Shown: one piece after another, positions 25,177 to 34,291 of the stretch | How the letters are laid out: every line of letters begins with the position of its first letter | Numbering within the stretch: position 1 is the stretch's first letter | Program-made: the position numbers and the translations under genes | Notes under the pieces: model-generated | The model's input: the letters and a program-made list of their open reading frames with translations, nothing else | Told to the model about the DNA's origin: nothing | Database searches by the model: none | From: an uncultured Bacteroidales bacterium | GTDB lineage: Bacteria; Bacteroidota; Bacteroidia; Bacteroidales; Muribaculaceae | Direction of reading: 5' to 3' | DNA: 62,889 bases | Assembly (NCBI GenBank): GCA_902760865.1 | Contig: CACWID010000012.1 | Coordinates: 1-62,889 of the forward strand

Positions 25177-27912
25177 TTGACTACCAGAGGTCTCCATATC
25201 ATATTGGTTTTGGTAACAGCTATTGCCTTGTTACCAGCTATTTTGCATGGGCAGGTCATTACGGGCAACACGCTTGACCTGACCCAGGTGGTTGACTCTG
25301 TCGCCAGGAGTGAGAGTGACACGATTGCAAAAGAAGATGTCGTTTCACGCCAGACCGATTCTGTGAGCCGCTTTGTCAAACGGCAGGTGGACCTTGACCA
25401 CGTCGTTGAGTTCAACGCCAAAGACAGCATCATCCTGACGGGGCGCAACCATGCCGTGATGTACGGCGGCAGCAAGATCCTGTATGGAGACATCGACATG
25501 AGCGCCTCCCAGATCACGATGGACATGGACAGCAGCCAGGTACAGGCCATCGGTGTAGCTGACAGCGTAGGCGAACTGGTGGGCAGTCCGGTATTCAAGG
25601 ACCAGAGCGGTGAGTATGAGTCACGTGTGATGAAATATAACTTCAAGACCAAGCGCGGCTATATCACCGACATCGTCACCGAGCAAGGCGAAGGCTACCT
25701 CACCGGCGGCATCACCAAGAAGACCGAGGACGACTATTATTACATCAAGGACGGACGTTACACTACCTGTGATGACCATGAGCATCCTCACTTCTATTTC
25801 CAGCTCACCAAGGCCAAAGTGAAGCCCAAGAAGAACGTGGTGACAGGACCAGCCTTCATGGTGCTTGAGGACCTGCCGCTACCCATTGCGGTGCCGTTCG
25901 GCTACTTCCCCTTCAGCGAGAAGTACCAGAGCGGTATCTTGGTACCCACCTTCGGTGAGGATTACAACCGCGGCTTCTACCTGCGCAACGGCGGTTACTA
26001 CCTGGCCCTCGGTCAGCACGCCGACCTAGCGCTGACAGGAGAAATCTACACGCGCGGCTCATGGGGCGTGTCAGCCCAGTCGTCCTATAGCTGGCGTTAC
26101 CGGTTCTCGGGCTCGTTCAGCGTCAATTATCTCACGACGGTGACCGGTGAGAAGGGCGACCCTGACTACAACAAGATGCACAATTTCCAGGTAGTGTGGA
26201 GCCATAGCCAGAACCAGAAGGCGAACCCGTACCTGACCTTCTCGGCCAGCGTGAACTTCGCTACCACCGGCTACGCCCGCAACAGCCTGAACACCTATTA
26301 TACCAGTGCCTTCACCGAGAACACCAAGAGCAGTACCGTCAACCTGACCTATAAGATACCCAACAGCAAGTGGACGATCTCGACCAATGCCAATGTATCA
26401 CAACGCACTGCCGACTCGACAATCACCGTTTCTTTCCCGAACATCACCATCAACCTGAGTCAGACGGCGCCGTTCAAGCGCAAGCGTGTCGTGGGCGACG
26501 AGCGGTGGTATGAGAAAATCAAGATCAGTTACTCGGGACGTTTCCAGAATTCACTGACTGCCAAGCAGAATGAGTTCCTGCACAAGAATCTGGTCAAGGA
26601 CTGGCGCAACGGCATGAGCCACACTGTGCCCGTCCAGGCGACCTTCAACGTGATGAAGTACTTTAACATCACGCCCAGCTTCACGATGAACGACCGCATG
26701 TACACCAGCAAGATACGGCAGCAATGGGATCCCAATGCCAGTGCTGTCGTGAGGGACACGACCTACGGATTCTACAACATTTTCGACTTCAACTTCGGCG
26801 TGTCGGTGAGCACAAAGGTGTATGGCTTCTTCAAACCCATGAAATTCCTGGGGAAGCTGAGTGAAAAATTGCAGATGGTGCGCCACGTGATGACACCCTC
26901 GATCTCGTTCTCGGCGACGCCTGACTTTGGTGACCCCTTCTGGGGATACTACGGCAACTATGAGCGCGTTTATAATGACGGCAGGGTGGAACCTGTTAGA
27001 TACAGCTATTTCCAGCACGGGTTATATGGCAGCGCGCCTAACGGCAAGTCGGGAACAATCATGTTCAATATCGCCAATAACCTGGAAGCCAAGATCAAAA
27101 GCGATAACGACAGCACTGGCTTCAAGAAGATATCGCTTATCGAGAACCTCACCTTGACCCAATCGTGTAACCTGGCTGCCGACTCGCTCAAGTGGAGTAA
27201 CCTCAACACCAGCATCATGCTGCGTCTGATCAAGGGATTCAACCTCAACTTGAGTGCCACTTGGGACGTCTACAAGTATGCCTTGAACGAGAACGGGACT
27301 CCGGTGAGGATCAACAAGCTGCGCCTGTTTAACGGCGGTGGCTGGGGACGCCTGTCGAGCACGGGAACATCGTTTTCATATACGTTTAACAACGACACCT
27401 TCCGCCGCAAGAAGGATCAGAACAAGTCACGCACCGACCAGCAGCCGCCAAATCAGAACAATAACAATAGTCAAGACGGCGAACAGGAAGAAGATCAGAA
27501 AAGAACCGGCTCCACGACCGACCTTGAACTCATTGACGGCTACGCCAAGTGGGACTGCCCATGGAGCCTGACCGTCAACTACTCGTTGTCCTACGGTTAC
27601 GGCAAGTTCAATTACAAGAAGCTTGAATATGACGGCAAATGGACCCAGAACCTGAGCCTCAACGCCACCATACGCCCCACAAAGAACTGGTCATTCAATG
27701 CATCGGCCAGCTACAACTTTGACACCCATAAGATTGCCTATATGAACTGCCGTATCTCGCGAACGATGCACTGCTTCGAGATGAGCGCCAGCTTTGTACC
27801 CGTGGGCCCCTACAAGAGTTACAATTTCCACATCGCCGTCAAGTCGTCCATCCTGCAGGATGTGAAGTATGACAAGCACTCAAGCATGAACAATGGCGTC
27901 ACCTGGTATTAA
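25177..27912 (+). CDS. lptD: LPS assembly outer-membrane protein LptD
   Basis: 911 residues; the best start is TTG at 25177, since the preceding frame is closed and the signal peptide (LHIILVLVTAIALLPAILHG) starts there. N-terminal OstA-like beta-jellyroll (~60-200: VEFNAKDSIILTGRNHAVMY, EYESRVMKYNFKTKRGYI), the conserved DDYYYIKDGRYTTCDDHEHPH segment, then a large outer-membrane beta-barrel with LptD-type PFGYFP and YQSGILVPTFGEDY. A Gln/Asn/Lys-rich insert lies near 745-785. It inserts lipopolysaccharide into the outer leaflet with LptE. It overlaps the next gene by 20 bp. Confidence 0.85.
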   Translation: MTTRGLHIILVLVTAIALLPAILHGQVITGNTLDLTQVVDSVARSESDTIAKEDVVSRQTDSVSRFVKRQVDLDHVVEFNAKDSIILTGRNHAVMYGGSKILYGDIDMSASQITMDMDSSQVQAIGVADSVGELVGSPVFKDQSGEYESRVMKYNFKTKRGYITDIVTEQGEGYLTGGITKKTEDDYYYIKDGRYTTCDDHEHPHFYFQLTKAKVKPKKNVVTGPAFMVLEDLPLPIAVPFGYFPFSEKYQSGILVPTFGEDYNRGFYLRNGGYYLALGQHADLALTGEIYTRGSWGVSAQSSYSWRYRFSGSFSVNYLTTVTGEKGDPDYNKMHNFQVVWSHSQNQKANPYLTFSASVNFATTGYARNSLNTYYTSAFTENTKSSTVNLTYKIPNSKWTISTNANVSQRTADSTITVSFPNITINLSQTAPFKRKRVVGDERWYEKIKISYSGRFQNSLTAKQNEFLHKNLVKDWRNGMSHTVPVQATFNVMKYFNITPSFTMNDRMYTSKIRQQWDPNASAVVRDTTYGFYNIFDFNFGVSVSTKVYGFFKPMKFLGKLSEKLQMVRHVMTPSISFSATPDFGDPFWGYYGNYERVYNDGRVEPVRYSYFQHGLYGSAPNGKSGTIMFNIANNLEAKIKSDNDSTGFKKISLIENLTLTQSCNLAADSLKWSNLNTSIMLRLIKGFNLNLSATWDVYKYALNENGTPVRINKLRLFNGGGWGRLSSTGTSFSYTFNNDTFRRKKDQNKSRTDQQPPNQNNNNSQDGEQEEDQKRTGSTTDLELIDGYAKWDCPWSLTVNYSLSYGYGKFNYKKLEYDGKWTQNLSLNATIRPTKNWSFNASASYNFDTHKIAYMNCRISRTMHCFEMSASFVPVGPYKSYNFHIAVKSSILQDVKYDKHSSMNNGVTWY

Positions 27913-28525
27913 ATCAATCGTCCTGGTGGTAGCCATGTGGATCTCGCTTTCCCTCGCCGGCCAAGAGTTGTTGCCGAGGGAGGGTGACCTGCTGTTCTGC
28001 TGTAGCGACACCGCCAATGCCATTACGGCCGTCACGAGCGGAGTGGGGGAGATGCCCATCGACCACGTCGGCATCGTCCACCGCGTCGGCGGTGACGAGG
28101 GGCCGCTTTTTGTCATCGAGGCCGTTAAGCCCTGTGTCCGCCTCGTGGCGCTTGACGAGTTCCTTGACGAAAACGGACAGGTGATACTGGCGCGGGTCAA
28201 TGCGGACCTTGATGTGGAATCGTCGGTAACACAATGCCTTGGCATGGTGGGGCGGCCCTATGATGACCTCTATCTGCCGGGGGACAGTGCGATTTATTGC
28301 AGCGAACTGGTTCAGATGAACTATATTGACACGAGCGGCAAACTCATTTTCGGCACGATACCCATGTCATTTCACGACGCTTCGGGCAGCATCACCGAGT
28401 ATTGGAAGGATTTTTACTCAAGTCGAGGCATGCGCGTGCCTGAGGGCGAGCCCGGCACCAACCCCGGAGAACTCTCGCGTCGTCCCCAAGTCACCATCCT
28501 CGGCAAATACCCCAAAGGATTATGA
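27893..28525 (+). CDS. YiiX/YebB-like NlpC/P60-type cysteine hydrolase, exported
   Basis: 210 residues with signal peptide (IKSIVLVVAMWISLSLAGQ). The fold signatures are EGDLLFC near the N-terminus, the permuted-papain histidine in IDHVGIVHR and the catalytic cysteine in AIYCSELVQMNY. This is the YiiX/YebB-like group (PF05708) of permuted NlpC/P60 enzymes, which act as lipid/amide hydrolases or peptidases; the substrate is unknown. It starts inside the end of lptD (20-bp overlap) and its stop overlaps the next start as ATGA, so lptD, this gene and the EFR1 gene form one operon. Confidence 0.8.
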   Translation: MASPGIKSIVLVVAMWISLSLAGQELLPREGDLLFCCSDTANAITAVTSGVGEMPIDHVGIVHRVGGDEGPLFVIEAVKPCVRLVALDEFLDENGQVILARVNADLDVESSVTQCLGMVGRPYDDLYLPGDSAIYCSELVQMNYIDTSGKLIFGTIPMSFHDASGSITEYWKDFYSSRGMRVPEGEPGTNPGELSRRPQVTILGKYPKGL

Positions 28526-29316
28526 TTTTCTATTTCTCAGGTACCGGCAACACCCGTTTTATCGCCTCACAATTGTCTGAAGCCACTGGTGAGCGACTCA
28601 TTCCCATTGCCACGGCAGTGTTGGACGGCAAGTATGATTACGAATTGGCAGCCAGCGAGCGAATCGGCTTTTGTTTCCCCATTCATGGTTGGCGGCCCCC
28701 GTTCATCGTCAGGGACTTTGTCAAGCGCCTGCAACTCAAGGGTTATCAGGGAAACTACTGCTACGGTTTTGCCACATGCGGCGATGACGTCGGTCTGGCA
28801 TTTGACTACCTGCGCGAGGACCTGCTATCGGCTGGCATCACGCTTGACAGCGCCTTCTCGGTCATCATGCCCGAGACCTATAATTTCCCTGTCATCGACC
28901 AGATTGACACTCCCGAGAATGCCAGGCGCAAGATTGCTGACGCCAAGGATCGATTATCTCGTCTGCTGCCCGCTGTCGTCGAGTGCCGACGTGGGGTGAC
29001 CGACGTCAACGAGAGCCGGTGGCCACGCATCAACAGCCGGCTGCTGGGCTCATTCTTTGTCAAGCATTGGGTCACCGATGCCAAGTTCACGGTCGATGCC
29101 GAGGCCTGCCTGCGATGCGGCAAGTGCCGGCAAGTGTGTCCTGTGGGCAATATCGAGTGCCCAGAAGGCAAGCTGCCGCGGTGGCGCCACAACGGGTTGT
29201 GCACGACCTGTTTTGCCTGCTATCACCACTGTCCGGCCCATGCCATTGACTTCGCGGGCCGCACTCGTGGCAAACGTCAATACTATTTTGATAAAAACCT
29301 GACTTCAGAGAACTGA
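28522..29316 (+). CDS. EFR1-type flavodoxin-ferredoxin fusion protein
   Basis: 264 residues. N-terminal flavodoxin-like domain with the FMN phosphate loop FSGTGNT (5-11) and a later FATCGDDVG loop; C-terminal 2x[4Fe-4S] ferredoxin (CLRCGKCRQVCPVGN and CTTCFACYHHCPAHA). This is the EFR1 family ferrodoxin architecture. It is a soluble electron carrier or small oxidoreductase; the partners are unknown. Placement behind lptD and a cysteine hydrolase (ATGA overlap) is odd for a redox protein, but the hydrogenase island lies next door and may be a partner source. Confidence 0.85.
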   Translation: MIFYFSGTGNTRFIASQLSEATGERLIPIATAVLDGKYDYELAASERIGFCFPIHGWRPPFIVRDFVKRLQLKGYQGNYCYGFATCGDDVGLAFDYLREDLLSAGITLDSAFSVIMPETYNFPVIDQIDTPENARRKIADAKDRLSRLLPAVVECRRGVTDVNESRWPRINSRLLGSFFVKHWVTDAKFTVDAEACLRCGKCRQVCPVGNIECPEGKLPRWRHNGLCTTCFACYHHCPAHAIDFAGRTRGKRQYYFDKNLTSEN

Positions 29317-29334
29317 CTTCTGAAAACTTTTTAG

Positions 29335-29342
29335 TACATTTG
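29335..29342 (+). promoter_or_regulatory. -7 box TACATTTG for the LysE gene
   Basis: Perfect TAnnTTTG, 19 nt after the EFR1 stop. It means that the TTG at 29340, which lies inside the box, cannot be the start of the exporter. Confidence 0.6.
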
Positions 29343-29369
29343 CAGGTTATAACTGAAGAACCTCATCAT

Positions 29370-30029
29370 TTGGGTACTATCATATCCATAATAATCGGCT
29401 GTGTGTCAATAGGTATCATCCTGTCGGCACCGATGGGTCCTATCGGAATCCTATGCATCCAGCGCACCCTTAACAATGGCCGTCATTCAGGCCTGTTTAC
29501 GGGTGTCGGAGCCGCCATCAGCGACCTGTTCTATTGTCTGCTGGTGGGACTGGGCATCTCGCTGGTGACCGATTTCATTGCCGATCATGTGAATGTGCTG
29601 CAGATCATCGGCAGTGTGATACTGATTGTCTATGCAGTTTACATGATTTTCCACAACCCGGTGAGCCAGATCAAAGAGAACATCGATCAGCGCAACGACC
29701 ACTGGCGCGACATGGTGACGGGCTTCCTCTTCACGCTGAGCAACCCGCTCATCATGTTCCTGATCATCCCGTTGTTTGCCCGCTTCGGTTTCCCGCTTCC
29801 CGAATACAAATTCTACCACATCATCATCGGCTATGCCTTTATCGTGGTGGGGGCCTTGCTGTGGTGGGCCGTGATTACCTTCTTTGTCGATAAGGTGCGC
29901 ACCCACTTCAACATCCGCTCGATGTGGCTCATCAACCGCATCATCGGCTCCATCATCATTGTGCTCTCCTGCTACGGCCTTGTCACAGGCGTCATCGCCT
30001 ACCTGCACGAGCTGAACATCCTGACGTAA
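29370..30029 (+). CDS. LysE/RhtB family exporter
   Basis: About 219 residues with six hydrophobic segments, starting with IISIIIGCVSIGIILSAPMGPIGILCIQRTL, the LysE-family opening (G/A-P-x-GP). Later segments are GAAISDLFYCLLVGLGISL, FLFTLSNPLIMFLIIPLF and AFIVVGALLWWAVITFF. The family exports amino acids or other small solutes across the inner membrane; the substrate here is unknown. The start is uncertain: I use TTG at 29370, because the upstream TTG lies in the promoter; GTG at 29403 is an alternative but cuts into the first helix. Confidence 0.75.
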   Translation: MGTIISIIIGCVSIGIILSAPMGPIGILCIQRTLNNGRHSGLFTGVGAAISDLFYCLLVGLGISLVTDFIADHVNVLQIIGSVILIVYAVYMIFHNPVSQIKENIDQRNDHWRDMVTGFLFTLSNPLIMFLIIPLFARFGFPLPEYKFYHIIIGYAFIVVGALLWWAVITFFVDKVRTHFNIRSMWLINRIIGSIIIVLSCYGLVTGVIAYLHELNILT

Positions 30030-30148
30030 TACCACTGTCTTCGCGGTTTTTAATCGGCTTGGCGGCCGAAAAATAAACAAAATTTTAAATAAAAATTAAA
30101 CAAGAGGACATTTTTATTTAATCATCATTTTTTGTTAGCTTGGCTCCC

Positions 30149-30210
30149 GTAGCATCAACGCCCCCTGGCCCCCTCTAATCTTAGAGGGGGAATTGATAAT
30201 GTGTTGATGG
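30149..30210. repeat. Dispersed repeat: GC-rich block with CCCCTCTAA/TTAGAGGGG hairpin
   Basis: AGCATCAACGCCCCCTGGCC precedes the palindrome CCCCTCTAATCTTAGAGGGG (30171-30190). Same module as at 32770, 34014, 39186, 48603, 48791 and 48987. Nothing else is recognised between the LysE gene and the buk terminator. Confidence 0.75.
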
Positions 30211-30239
30211 ACAATAGATGATGATATCAAACTTAATGT

Positions 30240-30280
30240 AAAAATAGAGGCAAGACATTCACCAAGGTGAACGTCTTGCC
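30240..30280 (-). terminator. Terminator of ptb-buk
   Basis: 15-bp stem GGCAAGACATTCACC (30249-30263) / GGTGAACGTCTTGCC (30266-30280) with one mismatch. On the minus strand it is followed by TCTATTTTTAC. Confidence 0.8.
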
Positions 30281-30303
30281 CGTATTTCAAGGGAGTGATA
30301 GGC

Positions 30304-31359
30304 TTAATATTTCTTTACCTCGATCTCGCCATTGAGGACGGCGGCTGCATTGGCAGCCAGGGCCGACATCTCGTCTTCGCCGGGATATACGTGGACGGGG
30401 GCCATCCAGCCGATGCGTTTCTTCAACTCCTCGACCATATAATTCCAATAGGCGATACCGCCAGTGATGATGATGGCATCCATCTTGCCGCACAGCACAG
30501 CGCCCTTCTCGGCGATGGCCTTAGCAATATGATAGATCATGGCATCAACAACGAGTTTAGCATGCTCGTCGCCATCGTCGATCATCTTCTGGACCTGAAT
30601 CATGTCGGTGGTACCCAGGTGAGAGAATACGCCACCCTTACCCGAGATCATCTTGAGGATTTCCTCCTTGGTATATTCGCCGCTGAAGCACAGGTTCACC
30701 AGAGCTTTAGCAGGCAGGCTGCCGGCGCGCTCGGGCGAGAACGGACCCTCGCCGTCCAGAGCGTTGTTCACGTCAACGGCACGGCCGTGGTCGTGGGCTG
30801 CTACCGAGATGCCGCCGCCCAGGTGGGCAACGATGAGGTTCAGGTCCTCATAGCGCAGGCCATTCTCCTTAGCGTAGCGACGTGCGATGGCGCGCTGGTT
30901 CAAGGCATGCCAGATGCTCTCGCGCTTGAACATCGCGAGACCGCAGATGCGTGCATAGTCGTTCAACTCGTCGGTGACAACGGGGTCGGCGATATAGCAG
31001 GGGCAGTCGAGGCCCTTGGCAATCTCGCGAGCGATGACGCAACCCAGGTCGCAGGCATGCTGGTGTTCGCTGGCATAGGTAGCCTGGATCATGTCCTCAT
31101 CGACAGCATACACGCCACCGGGCAGGGGCTTGGTTAAGCTGCCACGAGCGACGATGGCATCAAACTTGACGGGAATGCCCGCCTTCTCGAGTTCGCTCAG
31201 GATCATCTTGCGGCGGAAATCGAACTGGTCGGTAATCTTGGCAAACGGGGCGAGTTCTTCGGCTGAGTGACGGATAACTTTGATCAGACGAGGTTCACCA
31301 TCCTCTACGACAGCCATTTTGGTAGAGGTTGAACCGGGGTTGATAACTAAAATGATCAT
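30304..31359 (-). CDS. buk: Butyrate kinase
   Basis: 351 residues, ASKHA fold acyl kinase. ILVINPGSTSTKMAVVE is the phosphate-1 motif, VAHLGGGISVAAHDHGR is the adenosine/phosphate-2 region shared with acetate kinases, and IIITGGIAYW is the adenosine motif. Length and sequence fit Buk rather than AckA (about 400 aa). It converts butyryl-phosphate (or isobutyryl/isovaleryl-phosphate) plus ADP to the acid plus ATP. The gene follows ptb by 42 nt on the minus strand. In Bacteroidales this pair is often tied to branched-chain acid formation; no butyrate-synthesis genes are visible in the window. Confidence 0.92.
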   Translation of the reverse strand: MIILVINPGSTSTKMAVVEDGEPRLIKVIRHSAEELAPFAKITDQFDFRRKMILSELEKAGIPVKFDAIVARGSLTKPLPGGVYAVDEDMIQATYASEHQHACDLGCVIAREIAKGLDCPCYIADPVVTDELNDYARICGLAMFKRESIWHALNQRAIARRYAKENGLRYEDLNLIVAHLGGGISVAAHDHGRAVDVNNALDGEGPFSPERAGSLPAKALVNLCFSGEYTKEEILKMISGKGGVFSHLGTTDMIQVQKMIDDGDEHAKLVVDAMIYHIAKAIAEKGAVLCGKMDAIIITGGIAYWNYMVEELKKRIGWMAPVHVYPGEDEMSALAANAAAVLNGEIEVKKY

Positions 31360-31401
31360 TTCTGGTTTATTGATTGTGATATTAGTATTACGGTTAGTGG
31401 A

Positions 31402-32313
31402 TTATTCGGCTGCCATCGTTGCTACGGCAAGGCTGTAGAACTTGGACTGGGCGCTGTCGGCACGCGAGGGAACCACGGCGGGGCACTTGGCACCCAGCAG
31501 CAGACCAGCGGTGCTGGCACCAGCAAACAGGGTAATGGCTTTATAGAACACGTTACCGGCCTCGATGTCGGGCATGATGAGCACGTCGCTGTCACCCATC
31601 AGGGGCGAAGTCAGGCCCTTGGCCTCCATGGCGTGCATGCTGCATGCGCACTTGGCGTCGAGCGGTCCGTCGACGATGCACTTGCCGAGCTCGCCGTTCT
31701 TGGCCATCTCGATAATCACGGGGTAATCCTCGGTGAAGGGGAAGTGCTTGCCGTTGACCTTCTCGGTGCAGTGGATGAGGGCCACCTTGGGCTCCTCGAT
31801 ACCGAAATTGCGTGCTACGTTAGACATGTACTTCACCATCTCGATGCGCTGCTCGCGGTTGGGATAGGGAATCACGGCAGCATCGGTGAAGATGAGGAAC
31901 TTGTGGTAGCTGGGAATCGAGGCCACTGCAGCGTGGGTGAGCACGTTGCCCTTGGGCAGGATACCGGTCTCCTTGTTCAAGACGGCGCGCAGCAGGTTGT
32001 CGGTGTTGATGAGACCCTTCATGAGCACGTCGGCTTTGTCTTCACGCACGAGGGCGACGGCCTTGGCGGCAGCGTCGTCGGCATCGGTAGCGTCCACATA
32101 GCTGATGTTGTCGGCAAAGGGCTTCAGCGCTTCGTTGGCACGAAGCTTTTCCTCACAACCCACAAAGACGGCCTGAATGAAGCCGGCTTCCAGTGCCTGG
32201 GCACAAGCGGCGGGGGTTTTCTCATCGGCGGCCCAAACGACGGCCACGCGTTTCTTCACATTGTTCTCTTTGAGATGAGCAATCAGCTCGTCAAAATTCT
32301 TAATGGTATTCAT
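31402..32313 (-). CDS. ptb: Phosphate butyryltransferase
   Basis: 303 residues of the phosphate acetyl/butyryl transferase family (PF01515). Seen: RVAVVWAADEKTPAAC, DVLMKGLINTDNLLRAVLN, THAAVASIPSYHKFLIFTDAA, DGPLDAKCACS, and near the end LFAGASTAGLLLGAKCPAVVPSRADS. It exchanges CoA for phosphate on butyryl-CoA or branched acyl-CoA, feeding Buk. It is transcribed from a minus-strand promoter that diverges from tatA. Confidence 0.92.
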   Translation of the reverse strand: MNTIKNFDELIAHLKENNVKKRVAVVWAADEKTPAACAQALEAGFIQAVFVGCEEKLRANEALKPFADNISYVDATDADDAAAKAVALVREDKADVLMKGLINTDNLLRAVLNKETGILPKGNVLTHAAVASIPSYHKFLIFTDAAVIPYPNREQRIEMVKYMSNVARNFGIEEPKVALIHCTEKVNGKHFPFTEDYPVIIEMAKNGELGKCIVDGPLDAKCACSMHAMEAKGLTSPLMGDSDVLIMPDIEAGNVFYKAITLFAGASTAGLLLGAKCPAVVPSRADSAQSKFYSLAVATMAAE

Positions 32314-32354
32314 TAATAATTAATGTATAAAAGAAGTTAATGGTTTCTGATGCC

Positions 32355-32386
32355 CAAAATTACTACATTTTTAGAACATAGGACAA
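32355..32386 (-). promoter_or_regulatory. ptb promoter: TTG (32386-32384), 21-bp spacer, TAATTTTG (32362-32355)
   Basis: Perfect -7 box on the minus strand, 42 nt from the ptb ATG. Confidence 0.65.
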
Positions 32387-32415
32387 TTTTTTTTCAACAA
32401 GATGAAAAAAATGAC

Positions 32416-32423
32416 TACATTTG
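32416..32423 (+). promoter_or_regulatory. tatA -7 box TACATTTG
   Basis: Perfect TAnnTTTG, 36 nt before the ATG at 32460. It excludes the TTG at 32421 as a start. It is back-to-back with the ptb promoter. Confidence 0.65.
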
Positions 32424-32459
32424 CAATCATTAAGAGAACATTTTAATCAAGTAATCGAT

Positions 32460-32681
32460 ATGACAATGAACGGAATCTTATGTTTTTTAAACCTGGGAAC
32501 GGGTGAAATCATCCTTATTGTCGCAGTGATCCTGCTGCTGTTCGGCGGCAGAAAGATTCCCGAGCTCATGCGTGGCCTGGGTAAGGGCGTGAAGAGCTTC
32601 AAGCAGGGGATGAACGAGGTCGAGGACGAGCTCAAGAAGCCCCTTGACGAACTCGACAAAAAAGACGCCCCCAAAGAGTAA
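32460..32681 (+). CDS. tatA: Twin-arginine translocase subunit TatA/E
   Basis: 73 residues (start possibly two codons later at 32466). One N-terminal transmembrane helix [27 protein letters not shown] with the FGGRKIPEL hinge, followed by an amphipathic helix and a charged tail, as in TatA. It forms the pore for folded proteins. tatC lies downstream, but 209 bp away rather than adjacent, because a repeat element sits between them. Confidence 0.93.
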   Translation: MTMNGILCFLNLGTGEIILIVAVILLLFGGRKIPELMRGLGKGVKSFKQGMNEVEDELKKPLDELDKKDAPKE

Positions 32682-32699
32682 CTTGCGCGATTTATTCCT

Positions 32700-32820
32700 T
32701 GAGACGCAAGATTTTGCGTCTCTACAGCGGTCGATGGGGATTGGCTCACTTAGCGTCAACGCCCCCCGGCCCCCTCTAATCTTAGAGGGGGAGTTGCTGC
32801 AGATTTTGCGTCTCTACAGA
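32700..32820. repeat. Composite palindromic repeat inserted between tatA and tatC
   Basis: GAGACGCAAGATTTTGCGTC palindrome (32701-32722), then AGCGTCAACGCCCCCCGGCC, the CCCCTCTAATCTTAGAGGGG hairpin (~32771-32790), then a half palindrome AGATTTTGCGTCTCTACAG (32801-32819). Modules and order match those at 33.8 and 48.5 kb. Confidence 0.85.
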
Positions 32821-32890
32821 TGAGGCAGTACAGATGCTCGCGTGGTAAAATGGCTTGTTGTCACGGTTGAAGGATAGCTGAAAAAGATTG

Positions 32891-33718
32891 ATGGCAGAAG
32901 GGGATCATTTAGAGGAGATGTCGTTCTGGGATCACATCGACGCCCTGCGTGGGGTGCTGGTGCGGATGGTCGTGGTCCTTGTGGCAGTGACGCTGGGGCT
33001 GTTCTTCGTCATGCCGTCGATATTTGACAAGGTCATCCTTGCTCCCTGTCATGGCGACTTTGTGCTCTACCGCCTGTTCGAGCAGATGACGGCGTCGGTG
33101 CCCTGGTTGCCTCAGTTCACCACGGCGGGCTTTGAGGTCGAGCTGATCAACATCAAACTGGCTTCCCAGTTTTTCATCCACATGTCCTCATCCTTCTGGC
33201 TGGCCCTGGTGCTGACCTTCCCGCTCATGTTGTACTTCCTGTGGACATTCATCGCCCCGGCGCTCTATCCCCGTGAGAAGCGAGGCGTGAAAACGGCCTT
33301 CCTGATCGGTTGCCTGATGTTCTTCATCGGCGTGGCAGTGGGCTATTTTGTCGTTTTTCCCGTCACGCTGCGCTTCCTGGCCGACTATCACGTCAGCCAG
33401 CTGGTGCCCAACCAGATATCGCTGGACAGCTACATGGACACCTTCCTGATGCTTATCTTCGTGATGGGTGTTATCTTTGAGCTTCCGCTAGTGGCGTGGC
33501 TACTCGGCTCGCTGGGAGCGCTTCACCGCGGATTCTTCAGGACCTATCGCCGGCATGCCGTCATCGTGCTGCTGGCCCTGGCAGCCATCATTACCCCAAC
33601 CGGCGACCCGTTCACCCTGATGGTCGTGTTCCTGCCCATCTATCTGCTCTATGAGATCAGTGCCTATCTTGTACCCAAGTCGCCGGAAATCGACACGGAG
33701 AGCTTAACTGCAGATTGA
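32891..33718 (+). CDS. tatC: Twin-arginine translocase subunit TatC
   Basis: 275 residues, six transmembrane helices. TatC hallmarks: MSFWDHIDALRGVLVRM at the N-terminus (the family's F-x-H-L-x-E-L-R region), PLMLYFLWTFIAPALYPREKR after helix 2 and FELPLVAWLLGSLG. It recognises the twin-arginine signal. I start at ATG 32891; the TTG one codon upstream is less likely. The C-terminal tail is short and charged. Confidence 0.93.
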   Translation: MAEGDHLEEMSFWDHIDALRGVLVRMVVVLVAVTLGLFFVMPSIFDKVILAPCHGDFVLYRLFEQMTASVPWLPQFTTAGFEVELINIKLASQFFIHMSSSFWLALVLTFPLMLYFLWTFIAPALYPREKRGVKTAFLIGCLMFFIGVAVGYFVVFPVTLRFLADYHVSQLVPNQISLDSYMDTFLMLIFVMGVIFELPLVAWLLGSLGALHRGFFRTYRRHAVIVLLALAAIITPTGDPFTLMVVFLPIYLLYEISAYLVPKSPEIDTESLTAD

Positions 33719-33752
33719 TCGTACGAACACGGCCTCAGCTGGGATTCTGATT

Positions 33753-34035
33753 TGTAGAGACGCAAAATCTTGCGTCTCTTAGCGTTAGGCGATACAATTA
33801 TACGAACCGGAGACGCAAGATTTTGCGTCTCTACAGGGGCGGCACAAATGCATTTTGTAGCGTCAACGCCCCCCGGCCACGGATGACTTGTAGAGACGCA
33901 AAATTTTGCGTCTCTTAGCGTTAGGCGATACATTCTTCTGTAAAGGAGACCCAAGATTTTGCGTCTCTACAGGGGCGGCACAACTGCATCTTGTAGCGAC
34001 AACGCCCCCTGGGCTCCTCTAGTCTTAGAGGGGGA
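33753..34035. repeat. Two tandem composite palindromic repeats
   Basis: Four GAGACGC...GCGTCTC palindromes in A-B-A-B order (33754-33781, 33809-33836, 33890-33917, 33945-33972; unit period about 136 bp), each A/B pair separated by a ~28-nt spacer beginning AGCGTTAGGCGATACA, followed by the CAACGCCCCC block and the CTCCTCTAGTCTTAGAGGGG hairpin. The region 34036-34208 up to the next promoter shows nothing I can name. Confidence 0.9.
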
Positions 34036-34208
34036 TTTTTGGGGTTCTTGTGCATGAACATATCTTGACTTGATTTAATCTTGGAAGGGGGGAGAAGATG
34101 GTAGTATTAATGATTGATAACCGTAAATCCCCACTGAAATACTGCTACTGAAATTGGTAGTTTTTGTCAGATTTCTGCAACAATATCGTAAATTATTTCT
34201 AAAAATGA

Positions 34209-34237
34209 TTGCAGTTATAAAATTTGTAGTAAATTTG
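34209..34237 (+). promoter_or_regulatory. Promoter: TTG (34209-34211), 18-bp spacer, TAAATTTG (34230-34237)
   Basis: Good -33/-7 pair. It predicts a long leader of about 175 nt before the ATG at 34417. Confidence 0.65.
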
Positions 34238-34291
34238 CGCTACATAAATTAACCAAAAAAATTATAACCAAAATTCTGATTCTGATTTTCT

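Noticed and set aside
25151-25180. Nine-codon ATG frame (MFIGKNPGY) overlapping the TTG start of lptD
   Set aside because: The predicted transcription start (~25154) lies at or after its ATG, so it is probably not in the mRNA.
29340-29369. N-terminal extension of the LysE exporter from a TTG at 29340
   Set aside because: That TTG is part of the TACATTTG promoter box; translation must start downstream of it.
32421-32459. N-terminal extension of TatA from a TTG at 32421
   Set aside because: It lies inside the -7 box, and the added residues are not part of the TatA family.
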